64,000 nucleotides of DNA, taken from contig NZ_CP061718.1 in the NCBI RefSeq assembly GCF_014764365.1, forward strand, positions 434,001 to 498,000. Direction: 5' to 3'. The position numbers and the translations under genes are program-made. Position 1 is the stretch's first letter. Each line of letters opens with the position of its first letter. This DNA comes from Roseococcus microcysteis (GTDB lineage: Bacteria > Pseudomonadota > Alphaproteobacteria > Acetobacterales > Acetobacteraceae). This document shows, piece by piece, positions 19,501-27,502 of the stretch. The notes below the pieces were generated by a model. The model saw only the letters and a program-made list of their open reading frames with translations. It was not told where the DNA came from and searched no databases.

Positions 19501-22500
19501 TTCGTGCCGAACGACGCCTCGCTGGTCTTCGGCTCGGCCTATGCGGATGCGGCGGTGCGCTTCCGCAACCCCATCAACCTGGCGGGGGCCGAGCGCAGCA
19601 TCATCCTCCGCCATGGCGCCACGGCCGATGCCATCGCGATCATGGACGGCGTCATCAGCAATGGCGCGCTGCGGATCGGCGCACCGGGCTACAATGGCTT
19701 CCTGCATCTGCGCGGCGCCAACACCTACACCGGCGGCACGATCGTGGATTTCGGCACGGTCAGCACGCAGGAATGGACGAACTCCAACAATGTGCTGGTA
19801 CCCGGCGGGACGCTGGCCGATACGGGCGCCGTCACGGTCAACCAGGGCGGCCGCTTCCTTTTCGGCACCACCGACACCATCGGCGCGCTGACGGTGAACG
19901 GGCGGGTGGACGGGCGCAGCGGCGTGCCCGTGCTGTCGCTGGTGCGCGACGTGGAAATCCTGCGCGCGCTGAATATGGCGAGCCTGACCAACAAGGGCGG
20001 CATCATCGCCATCGGCTTCGACAGCGTCTCGCGCGGGGCGGTGCTGAACGACCAGGACGGGTTGATCCTGCTCGGCGCGGGGCTGGATGCCACTGGCCAG
20101 GTCTTCACCCAGGACGGGCAGCTGGTGGTGCTGGGGCCGCAGCGCCTCACGGTGGGCAGCCTGGTCGGCTCGGGGCTGGTGACGCTGGCCTCGGCCAATC
20201 CGGACCACCTGATCCTGGAGCAGAGCGGCACCTCCACCTTCGCGGGCGTGATCGAGGGCAAGGGCCACCTGACGGTCACGGGCGGCGGGCAACTCACCTT
20301 GACCGGCGCCAACACCTACACGGGTGTGACCACGGTGCAGCAGGCGCATCTGCTGACCGGCGGGTCCGGGCCGGTCTTCGGCGGCGGCGGTGACTTCCTG
20401 ATCGAGGGCAAGAGCAGCCTGACCTTCGCCACGCCCGAGGCCATCGGCACGGTGGGCAATGCAGGTTCGCTCACGGTGCAAGCGGGGCAATCGCTGCAGG
20501 TGGCGGGGCTGCTCAACAGCGGGACCGTGACGCTGGACGGGCCGCTGACCAGCCTGGGCGCGGTGTGGAACAAGTCGGAAGGCGTGATCAACCTCGGCGC
20601 TGACATTCTGGCCATCGGCCAGGTGGTGACGCAGGACGGGCAGCTGACCGTGACGGGCACGCGCGGCATCAGCGCGGCGCAGTTCCTGGGCGATGGCACG
20701 GTGACGCTCTCCGCCGGCAGCCGGCTGGACCTGAACCAGAGCGGGGATTCGACCTTCGCCGGCGTGATCGAGGGCAGCGGCGCCTTCCACCGCCAGGGCA
20801 AGGGCGAACTCGTGCTCACCGGGCTGAACACCTACACCGGGCTGACCACGGTGGAGGCGGGGCATCTGCGCACTTCGGGTTCCGCGGGCCGTCTGGCCGG
20901 GGGCGGAGCCTTCACGGTGAATGACGGCGCGCGGTTGAGTTTCGGCACCTCCGAGACCATCGGCGCGCTGGCCAATAGCGGCGCCGTGGTGCTGGACGCC
21001 GGGCAGGCGCTGACGGTGGCGAGCCTGCTCAACACCGGCTCGGGCGCGATGACGCTGAACGGCGTGCTGACCAGCCTGGGCGCGGTGCAGAACCAGGCGG
21101 GCGGGACCATCGCGCTCGACGCGGACCTGAACGCTTCGGGCCAGACCGTGACGCAGGATGGCGACGTGACCGTCACCGGCGCGCGCACCCTCTCCACGGC
21201 GGGGCTGACCGGCGCGGGCAGCATCGGCATGGCCAAGGGCGGCGACACGCCGGACCATCTGCTGCTGGCGCAGACCGGCACCTCCACCTTCGCGGGCATC
21301 TTCACCGGCGCGGGCGAGTTGTCCCTGACCGGCGGCGGCACGCTGACCCTGACGGGCGGCAGCACGCTTTCCGGCATCGTGCACGTGCTGGACGGGCATC
21401 TGCGCACCCAGGGCAGCCCGAACCGGCTGGCGGGCACACCGGAACTGCGCGTGGCCTCCTCGGGCGTGGTCACGCTCGACACCGCCGAGAGCCTGGGCAT
21501 CACCACCAATGAGGGCCTGCTCACGGTCAACCAGACGCTGGCCGTGGCGCGGCTGACCAACCGCTCGGGCGGCACGCTGGCGCTGAACAACACGCTGACC
21601 AGCGCCGGCCCGGTGTGGAACGCGGCGGGCGGCACGTTGCACCTCGCCTCCGACATCCTGGCCACGGGCCAGGTGGTGACGCAGGACGGGCAGCTGACCG
21701 TGACGGGCACGCGCGGCATCAGCGCGGCGCAGTTCCTGGGCGATGGCACGGTGACGCTCTCCGCCGGCAGCCGGCTGAACCTGAACCAGAGCGGGGATTC
21801 GACCTTCGCCGGCGTGATCGAGGGCAGCGGCGCCTTCCACCGCCAGGGCAAGGGTGAGCTCGTGCTCACCGGGCTGAACACCTACACCGGGCTGACCACG
21901 GTGGAGGCGGGGCATCTGCGCACTTCGGGTTCCGCGGGCCGTCTGGCCGGGGGCGGAGCCTTCACGGTGAATGACGGCGCGCGGTTGAGTTTCGGCACCT
22001 CCGAGGCCATCGGCGCGCTGGCCAATAGCGGCGCCGTGACGCTGGACGCCGGGCAGACGCTGACGGTGGCGAGCCTGCTCAACACCGGCACTGGCGCGAT
22101 GACGCTGAACGGGGTGCTGACCAGCCTGGGCGCCGTGCAGAACCAGGCGGGCGGGACCATCGCGCTCGACGCCGACCTGAACGCTTCGGGCCAGACCGTG
22201 ACCCAGGATGGGCAGTTGACCGTCACAGGCCAGCGCACGCTCACCCTCGGCCAGTTCACCGGCGGCGGTGGCGTGACGCTGACCGAGGGCGGGCGGCTCA
22301 CCATCGCGCAATCCGGCAACTCCACCTTCGCGGGGGTGATGCAGGGGCCGGGCGATTTCACCCGCGCGGGCGCCGGCACGCTGACGCTGACGGGCGCGCA
22401 GGGCTTCACGGGGCTGGCCACCGTGCAGCCCGGCGCCACGCTGGCGCTGGCCGGTTCGGGCGCCATCGCCACCGCCTCGGGCCTGGCGCTGGGGGGCATC

Positions 22501-25086
22501 TTTGACATCTCGGCCACATCGGTCGGGGCCTCGCTGCGCGCGCTGACCGGCACGGGCCAGGTGGTGCTGGGCAATGATGCCGGCACTCCGCGCAGCCTGC
22601 GCCTGACGGCGGCGGAGGGCAGCTTCGGCGGCCAGATCACCGGCGCGGGCGGCCTCTTCGTGGATGCCGGCGCGGCGGTCTTCACCGGGGCCAGCACCTA
22701 TGCCGGCCCCACCACCATCGCCGCGGGCGCGAGCCTGGCGCTGGGCGGCATGGGCGGCATCGCCGGCTCCTCGCAGGTGCTGGTGGATGGGCTGTTCGCG
22801 GTGCAGGGCAGCTCGCCGGGGGTGAACCTCCAGGCGCTGTCGGTGCGGTCGGGCGGCGTGGCGCAGGCAGGGGCGCCGGTGCAGGTGACGGGCACGCTGC
22901 TGGTCTCGGCCGGCACGCTGAACGGCCCCGCCACCTTCACCGCGCCGCGCTATGAGCTGACCAACGCCGCGGTCAACGCGCCGCTGGGCGCGGGCGAGAT
23001 GCAGGTGGCGGGCAACAGCTTCCTCACCGCGCCCTCGGCCGCCGGCTCGGTGCTGGTGCTGGAAAATGCCACGCTCGGCCTGATGGGCGCCCAGCTGCTG
23101 AGCGACCAGGCGGGGGTGGAAATCCGCACCACCGGGCGGCTCGCGCTGCTGGGCGGCGACCAGACCATCCGCGACCTCAGCGGCGCCGGCAACATCGTGC
23201 TGAACGGCTTCGAGCTGCGCGTCACGGGCAACAGCATCTTCACCGGCGCCTTCGAGGGCGCGGGCGACGTGCTGGTCTCCGCCGGCCAGTTGCAGATCGG
23301 CAGCGACACGCGGCAGACGCAGCTGACGGTGGGGCAGGGCGGGCAGCTGGACGTGACGGGCTCCGTCACCTCCACCGACATGACGATGGTGCAGGGCGAC
23401 ATGACCATCGCGCCCGGCGGGCAGGTGAACACGCCCAACTTCACGCTGGCCAGCGGCGGCTCCACCCAGGTGGGCGGTACGCTGCAATCGGGCCTCACGC
23501 AGGTGCTGGGCACGATGACCCTGACGGGCGGCACCGTGCAGAACACCCAGATGATGATCTCGGGGACCGGCGGCATGCTGGGCGGCACGGGCACCGTCAC
23601 CGGGAACACGCAGGTGATGGGGGGCGGTCTGCTGGCGGCGGGCTTCTCGGTCGGCGCGCTGAGTTTCGACAACCTGACCATCGGCGCCGGCGGCCGTGTG
23701 GAGCTGGAAATCGAGGGCGCGGCCGGGGCGGGCGCGCTGGATGGGCATGACGTCTATCGCGCCAGCGGCGACATCACCATTGACCGCGCGGCGGCGCTGG
23801 ACATCCGGCGCTACACCGGGCCCTTCACCTCCAACGGGGCCTTCGAGGCGGCGCGCGGCCAGAGCTTCCGCTTCCTGGAAGCCGGGCTGGGCCGGATTTC
23901 GGGCGCCTTCGGCAGCATCACCTCCGATTTCGGCCGGGGCATCGTCGTGAACCTCGGCACGGGCGAGGCCATCGGCACCGGCCGCCCGGTGGGCGAGGCG
24001 CTGGAAGCCAGCCTCGGCCGCACCGCCAATGAACGGCGGATGGTGCGGGACCTGCGCGTGGCCGGCACCGCGGGCAATGTGGAGCAGTTCCACGGCGGGC
24101 GCCTGGTGGCCGATGCGCTGAAGGCCGATGGCGTCTCGCCCGAGGCGGCGTCGCGGGTGTTCCAGCGCAGCTCGCCCGAGGGCTATGCGGGGCTGAACGA
24201 CCATGCGCGCCGCGCCGCGCGCGCCCATCTCGCCGCCGCCTTCCGGGACGGGGAGCAGCACCGCATGGGCCGGTTCACGGTCTTCGCGGCGGGCGAGATG
24301 TCCCGCGCCGGGCGTTCGCGCTCGCATGACGGGGCGGGCTACACCATCACCTCCTCCGGGATGCAGTTCGGCGCCGAGACGGGTGTCGAGCGGCTGCGCC
24401 TGGCCGTCTTCGGCGGGATGGAACGGGGCACGGTCAACACGCCCCTGCTGCGCGGCAACGCCGATGGCTGGAGCTTCGGTGGGCGGCTGTCCTATCTGCT
24501 CGACCCCGCGCGGGACCTGACGCTCTCGCTGGACGGCATCTATGCCAGCTTCGGCCAGGATGGCCGGCGCCAGACGCTGACGGGCAGCTCGCGCTTCCGA
24601 ACCCGCTCCGATGCGGGGATGGTGCGGCTCGCGGCCGGCTACACCGCCTGGCGGGGCGGGCGCTGGCAGCTGCGCCCGGAAGTGGGCCTCGGCTATGGCA
24701 GCGCCAGCACCCGCGCCTTCACCGAGAGCAATGCCGCGGCGCTGGAGGCGCTGAGCGTGGGGCGGCAGACCTCCTCCGGCCTCGTGCTCGATGCGGGCTT
24801 CGGCACGGAATTCCAGGCCTCGGAGCGCTTCACCGTCACGGGCGGGCTGCGCGTGGTCGCGGATTTCGCGGGCTCGCGCCGGCGGGTGGATGCGGGCTTC
24901 GCGGGGGATCCGGGCCGCTTCTCCGTCAACGCGCCCGGGCTCGGCACCGTCACGGGCGAGGCGCGGATGGGCGTGGAATTCCGCCCCACGGGCGCGCTGA
25001 GCCTGCGCCTGAACGGGGGTGCGGGCGTCTCCGACCACGGCGTCTTCTCGGGCGATCTCTCGGCCCGCGCGGCGCTTCGCTTCTGA
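16525..25086 (+). CDS. giant autotransporter (type V) adhesin-like protein
   Basis: A 2,853-aa secreted/outer-membrane protein. The signal peptide is LRHLLLASAAFCVPATSLA. The passenger has low-complexity Gly/Ala-rich stretches (about residues 690-790, GGxGG units) and many PATR-type repeats with NTYTG cores (near nt 19194, 19725, 20310, 20823, 21873), predicted as a beta-helix. The C-terminal about 280 residues (from about 2575) form an autotransporter barrel ending in the outer-membrane signature ARAALRF with terminal Phe. Two 540-bp segments inside are almost identical. It starts at ATG 16525, 188 bp from the divergent isomerase gene, and ends in front of a terminator. It probably acts in adhesion or biofilm; no protease or esterase motif is seen. 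Confidence 0.92.
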   Translation: MSHVPGQLRLRHLLLASAAFCVPATSLADTRDLVDGNAAGGFMVGPATGATHVTVDGKIFTNFVTRGGDGSGGGAGMGGVFFVDQGGQLTLNNVDFNTNAVRGGNGGGGPSLSLGTIGLPLTSLQVDVRPLDEQGAVPLLNEFGDFNRVAIGNTQGLAAGMAVSVPNAGQAVIQSVNSDGTITLDRTLTGASVITREVRLGSDPNTILVNDITGIQANATLLVEERVTRNLNGVPELNQLELASTAGLTVGMRLASNPSRTIIAINGNVVTMSGNHDVFSLAPVSFDRDISLVVQNLQPSGGGNAGILTYAAPPGGSAPIGQLQLPGASDTPVSAALYNVTGMTANSVTSAAGTSLVLAVDPVAQGLRVGMVLEGAGIAAGTTITAISGQNLTLSQAVTGAVTGFEARLAPINGTTLTLPVPNPRLAVGMRLVGEGVPANTTITAINGNVVTLSNSLPDTASGLAFSNVVSAASGQLRLLGVDPATVQNGFTVTVPGVGTYTVTAVTNLGGGEILLTVPGFVPSGSLDRLVIASPLTAGGAMNNIAVTPYAGMPAVTVGAGGKNGNNASWIGTVLASGEGQAGGIAAPGGTGTGTGGTGGAGGNGSSGLPVNVNLMAAIYTAKSNVALQAGLVAGSLVPIGVPPVPNIPLSVGFKAALVDAKVDLALSIAQFAAWNVALALGEVASGGHGGEGGRGGNGATFYGGGAGGAGGSGGDAGNTGSGTAGNGGNGGAGGTGGFGAGGGQGGAGGSAGSGAFFREGTPGAGGIAGFGGGAGANGDGIGGGGGAGMGGAIFVRDGGTLLITGNSFFGDNNAAGGSAGTGGQAGAGVGSDIFMMRGASVTIAPGIGNVAIFMGSIADDSRASYEGAPFAAGDGAGLTIGAGLTIFNGVNTYTGATVIAGGALAALDGTGIHANSNVTFAGAGRLAGMTALDELSAGVLLSSGAFNRQVGTQSNRVQWTGSGGFAAIADELVVNLGGSLTPQTLTWGTNGFVPNDASLVFGSAYADAAVRFRNPINLAGAERSIILRHGATADAIAIMDGVISNGALRIGAPGYNGFLHLRGANTYTGGTIVDFGTVSTQEWTNSNNVLVPGGTLADTGAVTVNQGGRFLFGTTDTIGALTVNGRVDGRSGVPVLSLVRDVEILRALNMASLTNKGGIIAIGFDSVSRGAVLNDQDGLILLGAGLDATGQVFTQDGQLVVLGPQRLTVGSLVGSGLVTLASANPDHLILEQSGTSTFAGVIEGKGHLTVTGGGQLTLTGANTYTGVTTVQQAHLLTGGSGPVFGGGGDFLIEGKSSLTFATPEAIGTVGNAGSLTVQAGQSLQVAGLLNSGTVTLDGPLTSLGAVWNKSEGVINLGADILAIGQVVTQDGQLTVTGTRGISAAQFLGDGTVTLSAGSRLDLNQSGDSTFAGVIEGSGAFHRQGKGELVLTGLNTYTGLTTVEAGHLRTSGSAGRLAGGGAFTVNDGARLSFGTSETIGALANSGAVVLDAGQALTVASLLNTGSGAMTLNGVLTSLGAVQNQAGGTIALDADLNASGQTVTQDGDVTVTGARTLSTAGLTGAGSIGMAKGGDTPDHLLLAQTGTSTFAGIFTGAGELSLTGGGTLTLTGGSTLSGIVHVLDGHLRTQGSPNRLAGTPELRVASSGVVTLDTAESLGITTNEGLLTVNQTLAVARLTNRSGGTLALNNTLTSAGPVWNAAGGTLHLASDILATGQVVTQDGQLTVTGTRGISAAQFLGDGTVTLSAGSRLNLNQSGDSTFAGVIEGSGAFHRQGKGELVLTGLNTYTGLTTVEAGHLRTSGSAGRLAGGGAFTVNDGARLSFGTSEAIGALANSGAVTLDAGQTLTVASLLNTGTGAMTLNGVLTSLGAVQNQAGGTIALDADLNASGQTVTQDGQLTVTGQRTLTLGQFTGGGGVTLTEGGRLTIAQSGNSTFAGVMQGPGDFTRAGAGTLTLTGAQGFTGLATVQPGATLALAGSGAIATASGLALGGIFDISATSVGASLRALTGTGQVVLGNDAGTPRSLRLTAAEGSFGGQITGAGGLFVDAGAAVFTGASTYAGPTTIAAGASLALGGMGGIAGSSQVLVDGLFAVQGSSPGVNLQALSVRSGGVAQAGAPVQVTGTLLVSAGTLNGPATFTAPRYELTNAAVNAPLGAGEMQVAGNSFLTAPSAAGSVLVLENATLGLMGAQLLSDQAGVEIRTTGRLALLGGDQTIRDLSGAGNIVLNGFELRVTGNSIFTGAFEGAGDVLVSAGQLQIGSDTRQTQLTVGQGGQLDVTGSVTSTDMTMVQGDMTIAPGGQVNTPNFTLASGGSTQVGGTLQSGLTQVLGTMTLTGGTVQNTQMMISGTGGMLGGTGTVTGNTQVMGGGLLAAGFSVGALSFDNLTIGAGGRVELEIEGAAGAGALDGHDVYRASGDITIDRAAALDIRRYTGPFTSNGAFEAARGQSFRFLEAGLGRISGAFGSITSDFGRGIVVNLGTGEAIGTGRPVGEALEASLGRTANERRMVRDLRVAGTAGNVEQFHGGRLVADALKADGVSPEAASRVFQRSSPEGYAGLNDHARRAARAHLAAAFRDGEQHRMGRFTVFAAGEMSRAGRSRSHDGAGYTITSSGMQFGAETGVERLRLAVFGGMERGTVNTPLLRGNADGWSFGGRLSYLLDPARDLTLSLDGIYASFGQDGRRQTLTGSSRFRTRSDAGMVRLAAGYTAWRGGRWQLRPEVGLGYGSASTRAFTESNAAALEALSVGRQTSSGLVLDAGFGTEFQASERFTVTGGLRVVADFAGSRRRVDAGFAGDPGRFSVNAPGLGTVTGEARMGVEFRPTGALSLRLNGGAGVSDHGVFSGDLSARAALRF
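20620..21160 (+). repeat. internal duplication in autotransporter, copy 1
   Basis: Near-identical to 21670-22210 at a fixed offset of 1,050 bp (350 codons). It covers about 180 residues from GQVVTQDGQLTVTG through the NTYTGLTTV repeat to GQTVTQDG. Only scattered substitutions are seen, for example RLDLNQ against RLNLNQ and SETIG against SEAIG. Confidence 0.9.
21670..22210 (+). repeat. internal duplication in autotransporter, copy 2
   Basis: Second copy of the segment at 20620-21160. It stays in frame, so the duplication lengthens the passenger without breaking it. Confidence 0.9.
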
Positions 25087-25094
25087 CACGGCAC

Positions 25095-25117
25095 GGGCCC
25101 CGAAAACCGGGGCCCTT
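25095..25117 (+). terminator. terminator hairpin after the autotransporter gene
   Basis: GGGCCCCG (25095-25102) pairs with CGGGGCCC (25108-25115) around AAAAC, giving an 8-bp perfect stem followed by a short TT. It lies 8 nt after the autotransporter stop and 20 nt before the next start. Confidence 0.6.
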
Positions 25118-25135
25118 CATGGAAAGGAATTCAGC

Positions 25136-26662
25136 ATGCAGGACTGGACCGCGGGCTATGTGTCCGAGATCGCCTACACCTATGGCTACTACCCGGAGCT
25201 GAACCCGCAGCGCGCGCGCCTGGCGCTGCTCAGCGCCGGGCTGTTGCCGCCCGAGTTCCGCCATGCCTGCGAACTGGGCTTCGGGCAGGGGGTCAGCGTG
25301 AACATCCACGCGGCCGCCGCGGGTGCCACCTGGCACGGCACGGATTTCAACCCGACCCAGACCGGCTTCGCGCGGGAGATGGCGCGCGCCTCGGGCGTGC
25401 GGGCCCATCTGCGCGACCAGGCCTTCGCGGAATTCTGCGCCGATGCCTCCCTGCCCGAATTCGACTTCATCGGCCTGCACGGCGTCTGGTCCTGGGTGTC
25501 CGACGCCAACCGCGAGGTGCTGGTGGATTTCCTGCGCCGCAAGCTGGCGGTGGGGGGTGTGCTGTGCATCAGCTACAACACCATGCCGGGCTGGGCCTCC
25601 TTCGCGCCCATGCGGCATCTGATGGCGCAGCACATGGGCGTGCTGGGCAGCGACGGGCAGGGGATCACGGCGCGGATTGATGGCGCGCTGGATTTCGTGG
25701 GCCGGCTCTTCGCCACCCAGCCGCTCTTCGCCCGCGCCAACCCGCTGGTGGCGGAGCGGGTGGAGGCGATGAAGGGCTACAATCGCCACTACCTCGCGCA
25801 TGAATTCTTCAACCGCGACTGGCACCCGATGCATGTGGCGACGGTGGCGGACTGGCTGGCGCCGGCCAAGCTCAGCTACGCCTGTTCCGCCAACCTGACG
25901 GAGCATGTGCCCGCCCTCGGCCTCACGCCCGAGCAGCGCAACCTGCTGGCCGACATCCCCGACCGGATGTTCCGCGAGACGGTGCGGGACTTCATGCTGA
26001 ACACCCAGTTCCGCCGCGATTACTGGGTGAAGGGGCGGCGCGAGGCCTCGCCCCTGCAACTGGTCGAGCGGCTGCGGGAGGAGCGGGTGGTGCTGGCGGT
26101 GCCGCGCGCCGAGGTCTCCTTCACGCTGCCCGGGCCGCTGGGCGAGGTCACGCTCAACCCCGCCGTCTATGGCCCGGTGCTGGACGCGTTGGCCGACCAC
26201 ACGCCGCGCGCCATCGGGGAATTGCCCCTGCCCGCGCAGGGCGGCTTCGGCCAGTTGCTGGAGGCGGTGCTGCTGCTGTGCGGCTCGGGCCAGGTGGCGC
26301 CCGCCCAGGACGAGGCGGCCATCCAGGCCGCGCGGCCCGTCGTGGCGCGGCTGAACACGCATCTCTGCGCGGCGGCGCGGGGCAGCGGGGATGTGACCTG
26401 GCTGGCCAGCCCCGTGACGGGCGGCGGGGTGCCGGTGGACCGTGTGGCGCAGATGTTCCTGGGCGCGCGCGCGGCCGGGATCGCGCGGCCCGCCGCCTGG
26501 GCCGAGGCGGCCTGCGCCACCTTGGCGAGCCAGGGCCAGGGCCTGCTGCGCGAGGGCAAGCCGCTCGCCTCGGAAGAGGAGAATCTGGCGGAGATGACCC
26601 GGCTGGCGGAGGGCTTCGCCGCGCAGCGACTGCCGCTGTTGCAGGCCCTGGGGGTGGTGTGA
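25136..26662 (+). CDS. class I SAM-dependent methyltransferase with putative regulatory domain
   Basis: A 508-aa cytoplasmic protein. The N-terminus YTYGYYPELNPQRARLAL and the SAM-binding segment ACELGFGQGVSVNIHAAA followed by WHGTDFNPTQ match the group annotated as methyltransferase plus methyltransferase regulatory domain (PF10119-like), the latter covering roughly residues 210-300. GGAAAGGA stands about 6 nt before ATG 25136. It follows the autotransporter on the same strand and could modify that protein or its glycans, but a terminator separates them. The target is unknown. Confidence 0.82.
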   Translation: MQDWTAGYVSEIAYTYGYYPELNPQRARLALLSAGLLPPEFRHACELGFGQGVSVNIHAAAAGATWHGTDFNPTQTGFAREMARASGVRAHLRDQAFAEFCADASLPEFDFIGLHGVWSWVSDANREVLVDFLRRKLAVGGVLCISYNTMPGWASFAPMRHLMAQHMGVLGSDGQGITARIDGALDFVGRLFATQPLFARANPLVAERVEAMKGYNRHYLAHEFFNRDWHPMHVATVADWLAPAKLSYACSANLTEHVPALGLTPEQRNLLADIPDRMFRETVRDFMLNTQFRRDYWVKGRREASPLQLVERLREERVVLAVPRAEVSFTLPGPLGEVTLNPAVYGPVLDALADHTPRAIGELPLPAQGGFGQLLEAVLLLCGSGQVAPAQDEAAIQAARPVVARLNTHLCAAARGSGDVTWLASPVTGGGVPVDRVAQMFLGARAAGIARPAAWAEAACATLASQGQGLLREGKPLASEEENLAEMTRLAEGFAAQRLPLLQALGVV

Positions 26663-26687
26663 GGCGGGGCCTACGGCGGGCCGGGCC

Positions 26688-27491
26688 CTATGGCGCCTCG
26701 GCCGCCGCCGGCTTGCGCCCCCAGACCTGCACAACGGTGTAGAGGATCGCCGTCGTGCCCGGATCGTTGAGGTGCGACCGGCAGGCGGCGATGGCCTCGT
26801 CCAGGGCGGGGCCGTCGGTCAACCCGGCGCGCAGCAAGGGGCCGCGCAGCGAGTCCACGATGTCCGGAAGCCAGGCGGCCTGCGGGTCGCCCGCCTGGCA
26901 GGACACCAGGAAGGGGCGGTAGCGCAGCTCGCGCAGCCCCGCCTGCCGCAGCAGACCGAACAGCCGCCGGGCGACGCCGCGGCCGGTGCCGCCCTGCTCC
27001 AGCCCCGCGCCGAGCATCCCCTTCAGCCGCGCGAAGGCGGGGTGCGGCGGGAAGCAGGCCATGCTGGACAGGTCCTGCTCCTGCAGCGCGATGGTTCCCC
27101 CAGGGCGGGCCAGCCGGATGGCCTCCGTGAGCAGTGGGTCGAACCGCGCCGCGCCGGCGAAGAGGAAGCGGCCATGCACCAGGTCGAAGCCGCCATCGGG
27201 CAGGCCGGTGCGGCAGGCATCCGCCTCCAGATACTCGACCGCGCCCGCCGCCTGGGCGCGCGCGTGGTCGAGGAAGCGGCGTTCCAGGTCCAGGCCGACC
27301 ACCAGGCCCGGCGCGCCGGCCCGCGCCGCCATCAGCCGCGTCACGTCGCCCAGCCCGCAGGCGAGGTCGAGGCAGCGCCAGCCCGGCCCGACCCCGATGG
27401 AGGAGAGCAGCGCCTCGGTCTCCTCCGTGAGCCAGGCGCCCTGCGCCGCCAGCCGGCCGATCTCGCCCGCGCGGGGTTCGAGGGGGTACAT
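26688..27491 (-). CDS. class I SAM-dependent methyltransferase
   Basis: A 267-aa methyltransferase. Motif I is LDLACGLGDVTRLMA (residues about 40-54), followed by GLDLERRFLDHAR (motif II) and FDLVHGRFLF. It is the last gene of the minus-strand cluster 34.6-26.7 kb, 11 nt after the adenylation-carrier gene, so the two are probably co-translated; the methyl acceptor may be the product carried by that protein. Small-molecule methyltransferase is the likely type. It converges with the methyltransferase gene at 25136, with only 25 bp between. Confidence 0.85.
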   Translation of the reverse strand: MYPLEPRAGEIGRLAAQGAWLTEETEALLSSIGVGPGWRCLDLACGLGDVTRLMAARAGAPGLVVGLDLERRFLDHARAQAAGAVEYLEADACRTGLPDGGFDLVHGRFLFAGAARFDPLLTEAIRLARPGGTIALQEQDLSSMACFPPHPAFARLKGMLGAGLEQGGTGRGVARRLFGLLRQAGLRELRYRPFLVSCQAGDPQAAWLPDIVDSLRGPLLRAGLTDGPALDEAIAACRSHLNDPGTTAILYTVVQVWGRKPAAAEAP

Positions 27492-27502
27492 CGCCGGGCT
27501 CC

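Noticed and set aside
16435-25089. An uninterrupted minus-strand reading frame of 2,884 codons opposite the autotransporter
   Set aside because: It mirrors the codon bias of the plus-strand gene. Its translation is low-complexity Arg/Ala/Gly/His-rich without motifs, while the plus strand has a signal peptide, repeats and a barrel.
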